64,000 nucleotides of DNA from Gnetum montanum (Eukaryota > Streptophyta > Gnetopsida > Gnetales > Gnetaceae), in contig MNCI01018161.1 in assembly GCA_015680685.1 (NCBI GenBank), forward strand, positions 868,454-932,453, in the 5' to 3' direction. Of this stretch, positions 23,100 to 34,527 are shown one piece after another. Position 1 is the stretch's first letter. Each line of letters opens with the position of its first letter. The position numbers were made by a program, and so were the translations under genes. The notes under the pieces are model-generated. The model saw nothing but the letters and a program-made list of their open reading frames with translations, was not told where the DNA came from and did no database searches.

Positions 23100-23641
23100 A
23101 TCTTAAGCTCAATAAGGGTGAATAAGGAAAATCAATTCATCTCAAACTCTATAGAGGTATGATTAGTAGCCTACTATACCTAACCACTAGTAAAATTGAT
23201 ATTTCTCTAAATGTTGCTATTTGTGATAGGTATCAAGCTAATCCAAAAGAATCATACTTAAAAGCTATCAAGAGGATACTTCATTATCTAAGAGGTACTA
23301 CTAACATGAAAATTTCATATCAAAAGGACATTACACTTAATCTTGCTAGGTATTATGATGAAGATTGGGTAGGCTATATAGATGATCATCAAAGCACAAG
23401 TGGTAGGTGCTTCTTCCTAGGGAAAAGTCTTATCTATTCAATGACCAAGAAGTAAAACTCTACAGTCTTATCTAGAGCAAAAGTGAAATATATTTCAATT
23501 GGAAGCTATTGTGCATAAATTCTTTAGATGAAAGAAACACTTAAGGATCTAGGAATTACATCAAGAAAAAAATCTATTTTTTGTCATCAAAATAATACTA
23601 TCTATAATGACAAAAAATATTAGTGTCTTGAACATTGAGAT
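23100..23641 (+). pseudogene. CopiaY RNase H, truncated
   Basis: YRGMISSLLYLTTSKIDIS is followed by AIKRILHYLRGTTNMKISY, DEDWVGYIDDHQSTSG and CFFLGKSLI, the standard copia RNase H series. AEYIA appears as VKYIS. The last recognisable piece is ITKN, at about 23,610. The family would continue through RTKHIDIRHHFIRD, but the sequence switches to Tat LTR at about 23,641. Confidence 0.88.
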
Positions 23642-23642
23642 C

Positions 23643-25266
23643 CATGGGTGCATAGCCTAACCCCAAATTTTCACGAGGGCCTACTAGAGGTGGAGATAGG
23701 ATGCTCTAGATAGTCTAGTCGTTCGAATAGGGACTTATTGGATGCAACAGGGGTGCAACATGGTTATTCACAATGCTAACATGAGATGATGATAAGGGTG
23801 TAGGTAGTGTTTGTGGTGTCAATGATGTTAGTGGGGTCAAGCGTAGTCACAGGTGCCCAAGGGTAGACGAGCGTAGTCAGGAGTTTCAACAAGATGGCCA
23901 ATGTTGACACATGAGGACCATCTCCTAAGTGTAGTTTAAGCATGTTTACATGGTAGGATGGTGAAAAATACAAGTAAAATGTAAAGAATGTAAATAAATA
24001 GTAAAAACAAAGTGGAGTACCTCCCCAAATGGGGTTGAGCATAGTTAACACCAAAAGGGGATTAGAAGGTACACTGCGTATAGTAGGCATAGGTGGACAG
24101 TGTAGTCACAGTCCTCAAGGTGTTTGGCCATGAAGATCGGTATTCTACTAAGGTGCCCACATCTACTAGTCTGGCTGCCATGGTGTACTACTAGAGTCAG
24201 TGTTTTGCCACTTTGCTTATTCGTCAGTTCGCCACTATGCCTTTGATTTTATTCTAAGTGCTCCTTAGATTTTCCAACCCTGAAAAGTTTGAGAATGCAA
24301 GTATTTATTGATTTAGGGTTAGTAGAAAATGTGGGATGACTACCATGTGGTAGAGGGGATGGTTTAGACTACCCTTAGCATGGTCACTATTCATGTGGTG
24401 TACTGATGGGGCTAGTGGTGTTGTGCTTTGTTGTTCTTTGTTGAACTATACAAGACTGTGACTATGCTACCAACCACATGTGTGTGCACTAAGAGGATGG
24501 TGAGGTACCTAAAAAATAACACTCAAATACTACACTTTGTGAAACTACACTCTCCATGCTCTCGCATGGGGTTGAGCATAGTTACAATTTTTGGACAAAA
24601 GGGTATATAAAAAGAAAATATTTTGCCTACTATGCTTGCTGAAGGTCAGTTTACTACACTTTGGAGCTAAGCCAAGCATCATTGCTATGCTATGGAGGCT
24701 ATTGAAGACAATTCTAGCTAACTATGCTCTATATGAGAGGCTGAATCTTCTCTAGGTTGGGGGAGAGTGTAGTCTTAATGATGGTGAAATCTATGAGAAA
24801 ATGGATTTTTGTAGACTATGCTCTCCATAGGAGGCTAACTATGCTCTAGCTAGGGATGAGGATAGTTCTAGAACTTGCCAAAACTTGTGACAAATTGCTT
24901 CCATCTAGGGGAGAGGGTAGTGTCAACACTTAGAAAGAATTTGCAAAACTAGCCCTCCTACTAACTATGCTCTCTATGAGAGGTTGACTACACTCCCATC
25001 TAGGGGAGAGCATAGTGTTAACACTCAGAAAAAATTTGCAAAACTAGCCTTCTTGCTAACTATGCTCTCTATGAGAGGCTAACTACACTCCCAACTAAGG
25101 AAGAGCGTAGTGTTAACACTTAGAAAATATTTGCAAAATTTCCCTTCTTGTTTACTACACTCTCTAGGGGAGGCTGACTACGCTCCCATCCACCGTAGAG
25201 CATAGTCTCAACACTTAACCAAACTTTGCACCTTGGATGCCATAGTCTAGATTTGGTGATGTTTCA
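23643..25266 (-). repeat. Second type A Tat LTR, edge-truncated
   Basis: It aligns along most of its length with the TatA 5' LTR in the same orientation: CCCCAAATGGGGTTGAGCAT near 24,028, GAATGTGGGA-type block near 24,330, TATGCTC sub-repeats at 24,550-25,210, end GATGTTTCA at 25,266. The other edge begins TGGGTGCATAGCC and lacks roughly the first 27 bases present in TatE. No internal Tat sequence adjoins either side, so it is an LTR remnant. Confidence 0.75.
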
Positions 25267-25869
25267 CTATACACATGACTAAAAATCCTATTTAACAGTC
25301 TTATACCAAGAATATTAAACTTTAGCATCATTTCATAAGAGTACTCAACTTATGCATGCATTTACCAAGCCTATTAATGAATGGAGACTCACATCCTTAT
25401 GTAAAGATATGGGAATAGGGCCATGTCCTATAATGTGAGAATGTTTTTTTTAATATATGAAAAAATAAAAATAAGAAAAGGAGTAAAGTAGAGCCCATAT
25501 TTAGGAGGAGCTTCAAAATAAGATTTTTCATTATGATGCCCAAAAAGGAAGAACAATAAAACATCCTTCATATATGTCATGATGACCTTAGAGGTGACCA
25601 TTTTCATAGCTATACAACAACCCTTAAGATCTTACACAGTGGGTTTAAATTCACTTTTGAAAATGCTCATACATATGTCCAAGACTATGACAAGTGTCAA
25701 CATATGAGTTCATGTCAAATCTAAAAAATTCCACATAACATCATCCTAATAATATAACCTTTTGATGTATAAGGTATAGATTTCCTAAGATCATTCCCTT
25801 GTTTGAATGATTATTAATAGATTTAGTATGTATCTATTATGTCACCAAATAGGTAAAAGCAAAGAAAAA
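25267..25869. other. Unassigned AT-rich sequence
   Basis: I see no domain, open frame or repeat here. It may be the upstream pol of the gypsy fragment that follows. Confidence 0.3.
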
Positions 25870-26440
25870 ATTATCTATTGATGTTAAGGTAGACATAACG
25901 TTTCTAGATGAATACATTCTTATATGATTTGGAATTCCATAGGAACTTATCAATGATCAAGAAACTCTTTTCATAAATAAAGTAATTGAATGATTTCTTA
26001 AAAGATTTCGAATCCAACATAGGATAAAAATTACTTATCACCCCTAAACTAATGGTTAAGTTGAAAATACCTATTGAATTATTTTAAAAATCTTAACTAG
26101 AATAATATGTGCTAGAAATAAGGACTTTTCCAAAAGTTACAAGATGCCTTATGGTCTTATTGAATCACCTATAAACTAGGTTTCATATACTAACCTTATT
26201 ATTTGGTTTATCATAAGCAATGCTTTTTATTAGTAGAAATAAATTACCAATTCTCAAGAATAGGCAATAAACTATGTTTTAATTGCTAATTTAATACAAA
26301 CTTTAGATTACCCAAATACATGAACTTGACAAGTTGTGTATGCATGTAATAGGTAAATAGCATATTATAACTAAAAAACTCATGTATGATAAAAAGATAC
26401 ATAACATGTTTTTAGAAGAGCTAAGCTCCCGCAAGAACCT
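25870..26440 (+). pseudogene. Gypsy integrase fragment of a different family
   Basis: Plus-strand peptides in shifting frames: INDQET (second Asp position, about 25,955), FLKRF, ITYHP, NG.VENT (the catalytic Glu, about 26,065), LQDALWSY, YYLVY and LMYDKKIH. This is the C-terminal half of a Ty3/gypsy integrase, of the type with a D-LWSYR-T and Y-LVYG series. It is clearly different from the Tat copies in this window. No LTR could be linked to it. Confidence 0.75.
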
Positions 26441-27822
26441 TATAGTTAGAGAAAGCTTCTAGAAAGAAAACTTCCATAAGAATCTCCAATTTGAAGAAGA
26501 GCTAAGTTCCCATAAGAACCTTCTAGATGGAATAATGCCTTATGCTCACTAAAGAAAATATCACCTCATAAGAATCCCTTTTATAAGTAGATCTATTGGT
26601 AGTGACTTTCCATAGTGCTTCTCCATAGGTATTAGTGATCAAGATCCCTATCATGATATTTTCCTTAAGGATACTAGTCTTTAGAAGGCTCAAGTTTACT
26701 TTGTTCACCATTTACAATTTGTGAGTATATAAATCCCAAGAAAGATTGCTCTAGATTTGCTCTCTTGACTAAAGTTTAATCATAATAGAATAAAATTTTG
26801 ATCTACTTAACTTATGTTAAAGAGGTAACCTATAGTAATTAGGAGAAAGGGTGGGGAGGAGGGGGAAGGGAAGAATCATTATTTAAAATAAGTTAGAAGA
26901 AGTAGGATACAATCAAATTGAAGGCAAAGAGAAGATCAAGTTAGGAAATGAATTCATTAGGAGAAATGCATCTTAGATCATTTAAATATAGGAAAGGTAT
27001 AAAACCTTAAGTTTGTAAGTCTTCCTTCTAATAAAAGAATAAAACCTTTATGGGAAATTTCAATCCAAATAAACCTAGGATGGAACTTCCTAACTAAGCT
27101 GTATATTGAACCTCTACTTTACTAAGTTAAATCCTTGGATGGTGGGTAAACAGATAAGATAGTTTGTAAATTAATTACTTAAAAAACTCAATAGTTTAAT
27201 AAATTTAAAAATAACATCTATTTTCAGTGCTTAAAGTGATGACTAACAATAAAAATTATTTATTATTTTATGAATCATTACTAAAGTGATGTTAATTGAT
27301 AAGTAGTTAAGTAAAAATTGTGAGCTAGTAATATATTGATGGAAACCATTGAGGTTATGTTAGGTGATGTGATTTTTAATTAGAGTAATATGACATATCA
27401 ATTGTGATTTTATCTATTAATATGGATCAATAAAAAATTATACAAACATATTGATCTCTACCATGATAATTAATGTTTAGTGATAAACCCTATAAAGAAA
27501 CCTAAGAAATTCACATTTTAATAGTGCTTGAATGATAAAATTGCTAAGAATTGTGTAGTGATATTGATTACTACCACTTACTTGATACAAATTAATATAA
27601 CTATAATTAACAATCATTACTTAAGTGACTCAAAGTTATTCAATATAAATTGATTCATATCAATTGGATTATAATGAATGATATTTTAAAATCTTTTTTA
27701 AAAATAAACATGATAGTAAGGTGGTGGTTGAAGGCTAATAAAAAAGGAGAGAGAAAGTTTATAACATCTATTTTAAACTTACTGTAGCATAGAAAGAAGG
27801 ATCCTATTATGATGAAAAACAT
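26441..27822. other. AT-rich spacer with a G-rich tract
   Basis: No domain. AGAAGAGCTAAG occurs twice (26,413 and 26,497) as part of a rough ~85-bp duplication with CATAAGAACCTT. A G-rich tract lies at 26,849-26,870 (GGGTGGGGAGGAGGGGGAAG...), which may be the polypurine tract of the gypsy fragment upstream. After that the sequence is simple and AT-rich. Confidence 0.45.
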
Positions 27823-29307
27823 TGATCACTAGAAGAAAACCAAGGATCCTTGATGTAGTAGTTCTCAAACCCCAAATCCCTAGGGCCTTCACGAAACATG
27901 GGAATACAAACAAATCGAAATATTGCATAGAAAATAAATTTACTTTTGAATACAAAAAGTCAAAACATAAAAAACTTTATTAAGAAAGAATAAAGAATAA
28001 GTTAGATAAATGTGTACAAATGGTTCTTGGATGAGAAAAAATGGGGTTTACTTATGCAAGAGTTTAAAGCCTATTGAAGCTGATGTGATTTGCTTCATGA
28101 TCTGGGTGCTAAGAAACTCCTGATCCTATCAAATGTTCCTTCACTACTACAACCTCAGATCTACAGGTTGGGTCATCAAGGCTATAATTCTTTCATGTTG
28201 GGGTTCAAGAGTGTGCAATTATGGGAAGTTGTAAGAGCTCTTGAGAACTTGAGAATACCCCCCCCCCCCCCCCCCCCCCCCTCCNATTGTAAAAATGGCT
28301 GAACTTTTTGAAAAATTACTTATATGCTGAAACATTTCTAAACTTGCTAAAAATTTCAAAACCTTGATAAAAATTTGCTGAAACCTCTAAATTTTGTTTG
28401 AGGTTTTCTTTTATTGGTTTTTTGGTCCATGAATGGGGCTAAAAATTGCCTATGGTTTTACTGCGAAAATGGCTACAAATTGCCTATAAAATAGCAACAA
28501 ATTGGCTTCAATTTTAGGTGAGATGGGTGCTCAAATTTGGGCAGTTACCATACATAGTAAGTACTTCCCCCCATGGCCATTTCATTTACTATAAATAATA
28601 ACCAGGGCATACCTTTGATGCTAAAGATAAATCTTCCATGTTGAGCTCTCAACCATGCTTGTTAAAGTGGTTGGTCAATGTTGAAGTACATGAAGTGATG
28701 AATTTTTTCTTTTTGTGGCTTCTACACTAGGGGATTGAATTTTCCGCACTAGGGATGAAGACTCCATGCTGAAAGGAAACTTCCATGTTGAGGGGAAAAA
28801 GTTTCCATGCTAGGGAGGAAATTTTTCAAGCTAGGGGGGAAGTTTTCAAGCTAGGGGGAAACTTCCACATTAAGGGGAAAAAGGTTTCCAAGTTGTTCAT
28901 GTGGTATCCACATTGAAGAAGGATAGTTTCCAAAACCCTCACCCTTCCACCCTAGGGGTAGGTGAGATCTACCCACTTCATGTGTTTCTAACGTAGAAAA
29001 ATATATACCCCCTCATAAAGCCTGTCAATTTTTTTTTTTTAGCATTCCAAAAGGCATTCTTGACACCCCCCCNGGCATTTTTGAGCTCCCCAAGCTCAAA
29101 TATAGATACTAGGTGACTTTTTCACTTTTGGAATGAGTCTTTGACCACTTATGAGGCATTTTTTAATCCAAAAAGTATAAATTATGTAAAATTTCCCATT
29201 GTGGGTTATAATTTTCACATTTACAATGAAAGTTTTCCTCAAGATTCATGGGGTGAAAGCTACATGATGAAGATTGGTTATAACATGCAAATGTTTGTGG
29301 TGTTTCA
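27823..29307 (-). repeat. TatB 3' LTR (type B)
   Basis: On the plus strand it starts TGATCACTAGAAGAAAACC and ends GGTGTTTCA. It matches 41,809-42,880 over blocks such as CATAGAAAATAAATTTA, CTTATGCAAGAGTTTAAAGC and GGTGAAAGCTACATGATGAA. It has an extra purine-rich part (28,690-28,930) of repeated TTCCATGCTAGGGGG-like units. A run of 24 C at 28,258-28,281 sits beside an N. TatD ends the same way at 49,515. Confidence 0.85.
28258..28285 (+). repeat. Poly-C run of 24 next to an N
   Basis: Homopolymer of 24 C, then TCC and a single N. In the other TatB LTR the aligned position has ordinary sequence (AAAATGCCTCAACTATGG). This is probably a slippage or consensus problem, though a real expansion cannot be excluded. 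Confidence 0.8.
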
Positions 29308-29323
29308 ATGATCCCTCTTTGTT
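29308..29323 (-). promoter_or_regulatory. TatB polypurine tract
   Basis: On the minus strand AACAAAGAGGGATCAT directly precedes the LTR start TGAAAC. TatE has GACAAAGAGGGGATAG before its TGAAAC and TatD has AAAGGGTGGGGGGTTAA. It primes plus-strand DNA synthesis in such elements. Confidence 0.8.
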
Positions 29324-29439
29324 GGTGTCTAGAGGATTGACTCGAGAGGCATTGACAAAGAATAAAAAACATCATTGCATATTATAATGCTACAATGAAT
29401 GTATTTCACATGAGAATTAGGCTATTTAGGTGACCAACG

Positions 29440-29527
29440 TTGCTAGTTTAAGATTTTCATAAGCCTTGGTACTAGTTTAAGGCCTTAGTAGGACATGTTG
29501 CTAGTTTAAGATCGTAGTGAACCATTG
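29440..29527 (-). repeat. Module-boundary repeat, TatB post-integrase cluster
   Basis: Three units on the plus strand: GCTAGTTTAAGATTTTCAT, ACTAGTTTAAGGCCTTAG and GCTAGTTTAAGATCGTAG. They lie between the integrase end and the polypurine tract, and correspond to the much larger TatE cluster at 60,585-60,975. Confidence 0.85.
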
Positions 29528-29556
29528 AAAGTAGGCTTGCTTGTTGATGATTGTCC

Positions 29557-30639
29557 ACTACATGTAGTATGGCTTTAGATAGGAGTGACTGACTAGATTG
29601 GCTAGCTCATTTTTATTCATATTGACTATTCTAAATGCTCATGGAAGGCCTTGAGGACTAGGCCCCCCTCCTTCATCTTATGTATGGTCAAGTCATGGTG
29701 ATTTTCTCACTTCTACCTCTCTTGATAATGCTCAATGTGAGTAAGCACTTGCATATGCTACTCTCCACCAAATCCATCGATGCCATCCATAACTCCTTCC
29801 TCTACTCATCATTGATGAAGTTAGTCAAGGCTACTCAAAGCAATGACACCTATAATTCAAGAGGTAAAATAGCTTTAGAACCATAGACAAGGCTATAAGG
29901 GGTCATGTTAGTTGTCATTTGATAGGTTATTCTATATGCCCATAGTTCATGGACAAGTCACTTATGCAACTTTTGCTTGTTGTTGTTGAGCATCTTCTTG
30001 AGGAAGTTGATGATAGCCTTGTTACTTTCTTCTGCTTGTCCATTAGCTTGAGGATAGTAAGGTGATCAAAAAGAATTCTTAATGGCTAGGTTGTGAAAAA
30101 AATCCTTGATTTCATGGATACTAAATTGTGGCTCATTATCTATAGCTATGGTTATGGGTATGCCAAAATTTGCAAACTTGTTTAGATGTGGTATTCGTTA
30201 GGGAAATGGCCTCAACCCACTTGGTAAAGTATTCGGTTGTGATGATGATGAAGCTATGTCCTATGGAAGACTTAGACATTATGGGTGCAATGATGTCTAA
30301 TTCCCATCATTGAAATGACCATGTCATATAGGTTGTATGTAACTCAGTTGCTGATACATGTATTAGGTTGCTATATTATTGGCATGTATCACATCGTTCA
30401 ACCTTTTGCAAGGAGTCATTCTCCATATGGGGCCAATAGAAGCCTAACCATCTACTACTAGTAGTCATGGCTCTAGGTCCTATATGCCATCAAAAAACTC
30501 CCTCATGAACCTCCTCTAGGACTATTCAAGCTTTGGTTTCACCCAAGAACTTTAAGAGTATGCCATCATAGGATCATTAACATAATGTTTTATCACCTAC
30601 GATGACATGCTTCTTTGATCACTTATGTATGACATCCTT
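29557..30639 (-). pseudogene. TatB integrase
   Basis: Reading leftward: a zinc region with VHEGV..HIGPR and CDTCQ; the first catalytic Asp in WELDIIAPI; GHSFIIITTEYFTKWVEAI; the second Asp in IAIDNEPQF; and NGQAEESNKAIINFLKKML, which keeps the catalytic Glu that is Lys in TatD and TatE. The C-terminal part has KEGGLVLKAFHE near 29,650. It ends near 29,557 with LKPYYM. All three catalytic acidic residues are still encoded, though stops and frameshifts elsewhere make the copy dead. Confidence 0.87.
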
Positions 30640-30945
30640 CTAAGTAGTAGTTAGGCCTTGTGAAGATTCACCATGAATAAGGTAACATTTGATATCATAA
30701 TACCACTCCTTCAAAGGAGTAGTATGAACAATGACTACAAAGGTATCCTCAGTGTTCTGTGTAATAGGAATAGCATAAATCATAGTTAAGATGGGCAACA
30801 TGCTAAACACATTTGACCTCACACTGAGGGCTAATGTTGCAATTGCATTAGCTATGACATTTTTATTTCAAGGTATGTTTTGGATATCAACATCTATTAA
30901 TTTTTGTAATAATTTCTTCCCTAGGTTACAATAAGGTTATAAGTG
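30640..30945 (-). pseudogene. TatB archaeal-type RNase H, C-terminal end only
   Basis: The segment begins at the equivalent of HL-PYC-L and carries VDIQNIP, then LALSVRSNVFSMLPIL and the linker LKEWYYDIKCYL. It is joined directly to the RT at about 30,945. The first RNase H and most of the second are missing compared with TatE, where the same two points are about 1 kb apart. Confidence 0.75.
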
Positions 30946-31500
30946 CTTAGCATCTTACTAGTCTTGACTCCAAAGACACACTTCTTAGGATTGAGCCTAA
31001 CATTGTCTTTGAGACATTGTTTAAGCACTACATCTAGGTCATTAGCATGGTCATCTTCTATCCTAGACTTCACGGCTATGTAATCTACATAATAATTAAG
31101 CAAACCTAGCATATAATCAATGAAGATATAGATCATGGCTCTCTAGTATTACGCTACATCATTCTTAAGGCCAAAGGGCATCATGGTATAATAAAAAGTA
31201 CTCCATGGAGTCATAAAGGTTGTGCTAAGTTGGTGCTCTAGGTTGATCCTAATTTGGTTATATCCTAAGAATCCATCCATGAAGGATAGTAAAGAATGTC
31301 TTCCTATAGTATTGATAAGCTGATCAATACTAGGCAAAGGGAAGACATCCTTGATAGTCACTTTATTTAGATCTAGGAAATCAATGCAAATACTTATACT
31401 CCCACTTTATTTAGATCATGGAAATCAATGCTTATACTTATACTAACCATGAAAATAATTATACTCCCATTTTCCTTGAGCTCTAGGTAGTATAATAAGT
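30946..31500 (-). pseudogene. TatB reverse transcriptase, C-terminally deleted
   Basis: Open stretches carry TIKDVFPLPSIDQLINTIG, FMDGFLGYNQIRINLEHQL, FMTPWSTFYYTMMPFGLKN, then NYYVDYIAVKSR and LRLNPKKCVFGVKTSKML. The catalytic box YVDD reads YVDY, so the second Asp is lost. The sequence 31,385-31,470 contains a short duplication of the region around CTCCCATTTT and TTTAGATC. It stops at SKML, where the domain deletion begins. Confidence 0.9.
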
Positions 31501-31532
31501 GAGGCTGCAAATGGTCAATAATGGGCACAATT

Positions 31533-31855
31533 TTGCTAGTTTAAGGCCTTAGCAGGCCATGGTTGTATGGTGTTAAATGATGGTCAGGGAAGGTTAAACA
31601 CCACTACTCAATAGAATTTAAAGGCTAAACAAAGGTAAATAGAGCTATAATATGACAAACAATGAACATATAAGGTTGTATAAAGGCCATACAAGGTCAA
31701 CCATGTCATTAAGGAAACATAAGTCTAAAAATAAGCAAAAACATTATGTAATATGGAGAAAATCAAGGAAAATAGGCTATATATGATAAAATTTTGCTAA
31801 TATGGGCAAACAATGTTTAGGTTTTTTGCTAGTTCTAGGCCTTAGTAACCCATGT
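31533..31855 (-). repeat. Module-boundary repeats, TatB pre-RT
   Basis: Two separate units on the plus strand: GCTAGTTTAAGGCCTTAGCA (31,534-31,553, then GGCCATGG) and GCTAGTTCTAGGCCTTAG (31,828-31,845). They lie between RT and the tandem array. Confidence 0.85.
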
Positions 31856-31919
31856 TCTAAGGCTATAGGGCTATTAGGTGAATTTAGGAATTAAGTAGGG
31901 CTATTTCTGCGTAGTTTGG

Positions 31920-34090
31920 ACCCAAAAATCAAGTGTCTTAAGGCCTCCATGCATGGCTTAGTGTGGAAACTAAGGAACATAGATTTTGGGAGGCTCAAAG
32001 GTCCAAAATTGAGGTTCCAAGATCTTTCCAAGGTAGTGTAGGGTCATATCCATTAACATTGGGCACTCTAGAGGTCTATAAAGGCCAAAATGCAAGTCTT
32101 GAAGCCTTTCCCCCTTGTTTCCATGATGACCAATGTGGAGAAAATGGGATTTAGCATGGAGAACCAAATTTAGAGTAAGAATAAGATCAAATATCTTCAA
32201 ACAGGTAGCTAGAGTCTAGATCTAGAACTTGTGCATCTTTTAGCTTCATTGTTAGGAAATTTGAGGTCATTTTTAGTGTTAATAAGTGTCAAAATGGCTT
32301 TCCACCCCCCTTTTTCCACACTACACATAGTATCCTTAGCATGGAAAAATACAAGAACATTTTTTTTTATAAATTTAGAATGATTTAGAAGCACTTTGAT
32401 TCTACAAGTTTCTAGTTGATTTCAGGCATGTTTAAAGGTTGTTTAAGGGCACTTAAGGTCTTCCCCCTTATTTCCACATTGGTGGGGTTACTCAGAATGG
32501 AAGAATGGGGGAAATGAATTTTGGAGGTTTAAATGGAATTAAACAAGAAAAATATTGAGGCTATAATGTCCTAGGCTTCTCCAGTGTAGATCTTTGGCTT
32601 TTGGGAGTGTCGTCTTACCTCCAAAAGTGGAAAAGTAGCTTTTTCTCCTTGTTTCTATGTTAGGAAGGCTACCCAAACATGGAAGAAGTAAGAACCCAAG
32701 ATCTAGGTCATTTGGATTACAACTGACTATGCATGTTACCTTTCAGAGTTACCAAGGTTAAGGGCTATGGATCCATGTCAAAACTTAGTATTTTTGAGCA
32801 TCCCTAAGTGGTTTTCTAGGTTTTCCCCTTGTTTACACATTGGGGATGGAGAGATTAGCATCAAAAATAAGGGGGAGTAGGTTTTGGCCATTTGGGATGA
32901 ATTTTATAATGTTTAAGGGCTCTACTAGCTATTGCTAGGGATTTAGAGTGCCTGAAATATCATTTAATGTTATTTTTAAGTGTTTAGGAGATTCAAACAA
33001 GTCTCCCCTTGAGTTTCCATGTTGTAGATACCATCCTTAGTATGGAGAAAGAGATCTCCAATGTGAAAGAACCATGCAAGTTAGATCTAGGGAAATTTTA
33101 ACCTCAATTAACTATGCATGTTAGCCTCTAGGGCTACGAAGGTTGAGGACTAGAGTGTAGTATCATTTTTTCATAATTTTAAGTATTTCTATGGTTTTTT
33201 TGGGCTTTTCCCCTTTTTTCCACATTGGGGATGGAGAGATCTAGATTAAAAATTAGGAGGAATCACTTTTTGGTGTTTTGGTATTAATGTCTTAAAGTTT
33301 GAAAGCTCCAAATGATGACTATAGGGTCATAGAGCATATGCAAGTTTAGTTAATGTTGTTTTGAGGTAGTTATGGAATCCAAATGAGTCTCCCTCTTAAG
33401 TTCCAAAATAAGAAGCATGGAGGAGGGTATTCACAGTGTGGAGGCACTAAAAAACTTAGATCTAGCCTAGTTTTAACTTTAATCAACCATGCATATTAGC
33501 CTTTTGGGTTGCTAGTGTTGAAGACTAGGGTTTGGAGTCAAAACTAGTCATTTTATAGGTTTTATATGTGGGTTTTGAGCTTCCCCCTCTTTTTCCATGC
33601 TAGGGATAGTATGCCCATCATGAAAAATTGGGGGGATATAGATTTTTTATATTTTTACATCATTTCTGATCATGCATGTAGGTCCTTGAGATTGCTAGTG
33701 ATAATGGTCAATGCATGGTGTTAAAACTTTGCTATTCTAAAGTCTAATGAGTGGTTTTTAGGATTCCCCCTCATTTCCTAGGTTGTAGCTTCTATGCTTA
33801 GCATGGAAAATTTGAGGGAAAGCCTTTTAGTCATTTTTTATCCCTTTCAGTCATGCATGCATGCTTCTATGATTACTAGCATTGATTATTGTTACTTGAT
33901 GTCAAAATTTCATTATTTCAAGGATCATTAGGAAGTTTTTGATCTCCCTCCCATTTTCCTGCATTATGGCTTCCATGCTCAACATGGAAAATTTGTGGAA
34001 AGCATTTTGGTCATTTTTTGTTATCATTGTTGGTGGAAAATTATTGGAAAAGCATGGTATTCCTAGCATGGATGCATGAGGTTATGGTTG
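31920..34090. repeat. Tandem array of roughly 185-bp units in TatB
   Basis: About eleven units are recognised by a CCCCTTGTTTCCA-like block near 32,105, 32,300, 32,460, 32,640, 32,822, 33,003, 33,207, 33,386, 33,580, 33,765 and 33,945. Each block is followed by GATGGAGAGAT or a GCATGGAAAA-like arm, and in most units by a CATGCATGTTAGCC-like block. Spacing is mostly 179-195 bp (range 160-204). Neighbouring units are diverged, so the array is old. It lies between pre-RT repeats and the antisense gene. TatD has a comparable array in the same place. Confidence 0.85.
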
Positions 34091-34255
34091 TCATAAGTTC
34101 TTAAGAGTCAAAACTAGCAAAAATCTCAACGTTGATGTAAATTTTGGTTAACAGTGAAGGTGCAGGGTGGGGCCCATAATCCAAAATTTTAAAATTTTGA
34201 AAAGTGAACTTGCTTCCCATCCAAAACCAATGTGAACTACAGTTTTCCCCCTTGC

Positions 34256-34290
34256 AATTTAGTGCACTTGTAGTCATGGTGCACTAAATT
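34256..34290. repeat. Perfect 12-bp hairpin upstream of the TatB antisense gene
   Basis: AATTTAGTGCAC and GTGCACTAAATT are exact inverted copies separated by an 11-base loop. The hairpin sits about 240 bp before the first exon of the antisense gene, between it and the tandem array. Confidence 0.9.
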
Positions 34291-34527
34291 GGTAGCTGGG
34301 GTTTCAAGGTGTGCATTTAGGTTTTAGATGACTTTGATATATCAATTTTTGCAAATTTTTATCACAATTGTCATTCTATAGTAACAACACATTGGTGGAG
34401 AGCTCTGGCAGAGGTTCTTATGGTAGCCACAACCAATTCCTAGTGTGGAAGCCTTCCATCTCCCCTACATCTAGAGTATAACTCCTATCTTTTCTTAATA
34501 TCCATCATCCTCAATGTGAAACATGCC

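Larger units (their letters stand above)
17354..23641 (+). mobile_element. CopiaY: Ty1/copia, SIRE/Maximus-like, 3' truncated
   Basis: The element has a 5' LTR, an initiator-Met PBS, gag, protease, integrase, RT and RNase H in copia order. It is broken by stops throughout and interrupted at 21,301-22,130 by a younger LTR. It ends abruptly in the RNase H C-terminus at about 23,641, where a type A Tat LTR begins. There is no 3' LTR. Peptides such as KTPYELLIGRKPS and YFHAF match SIRE-group copia. Calling the exact clade would need a tree. Confidence 0.85.
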
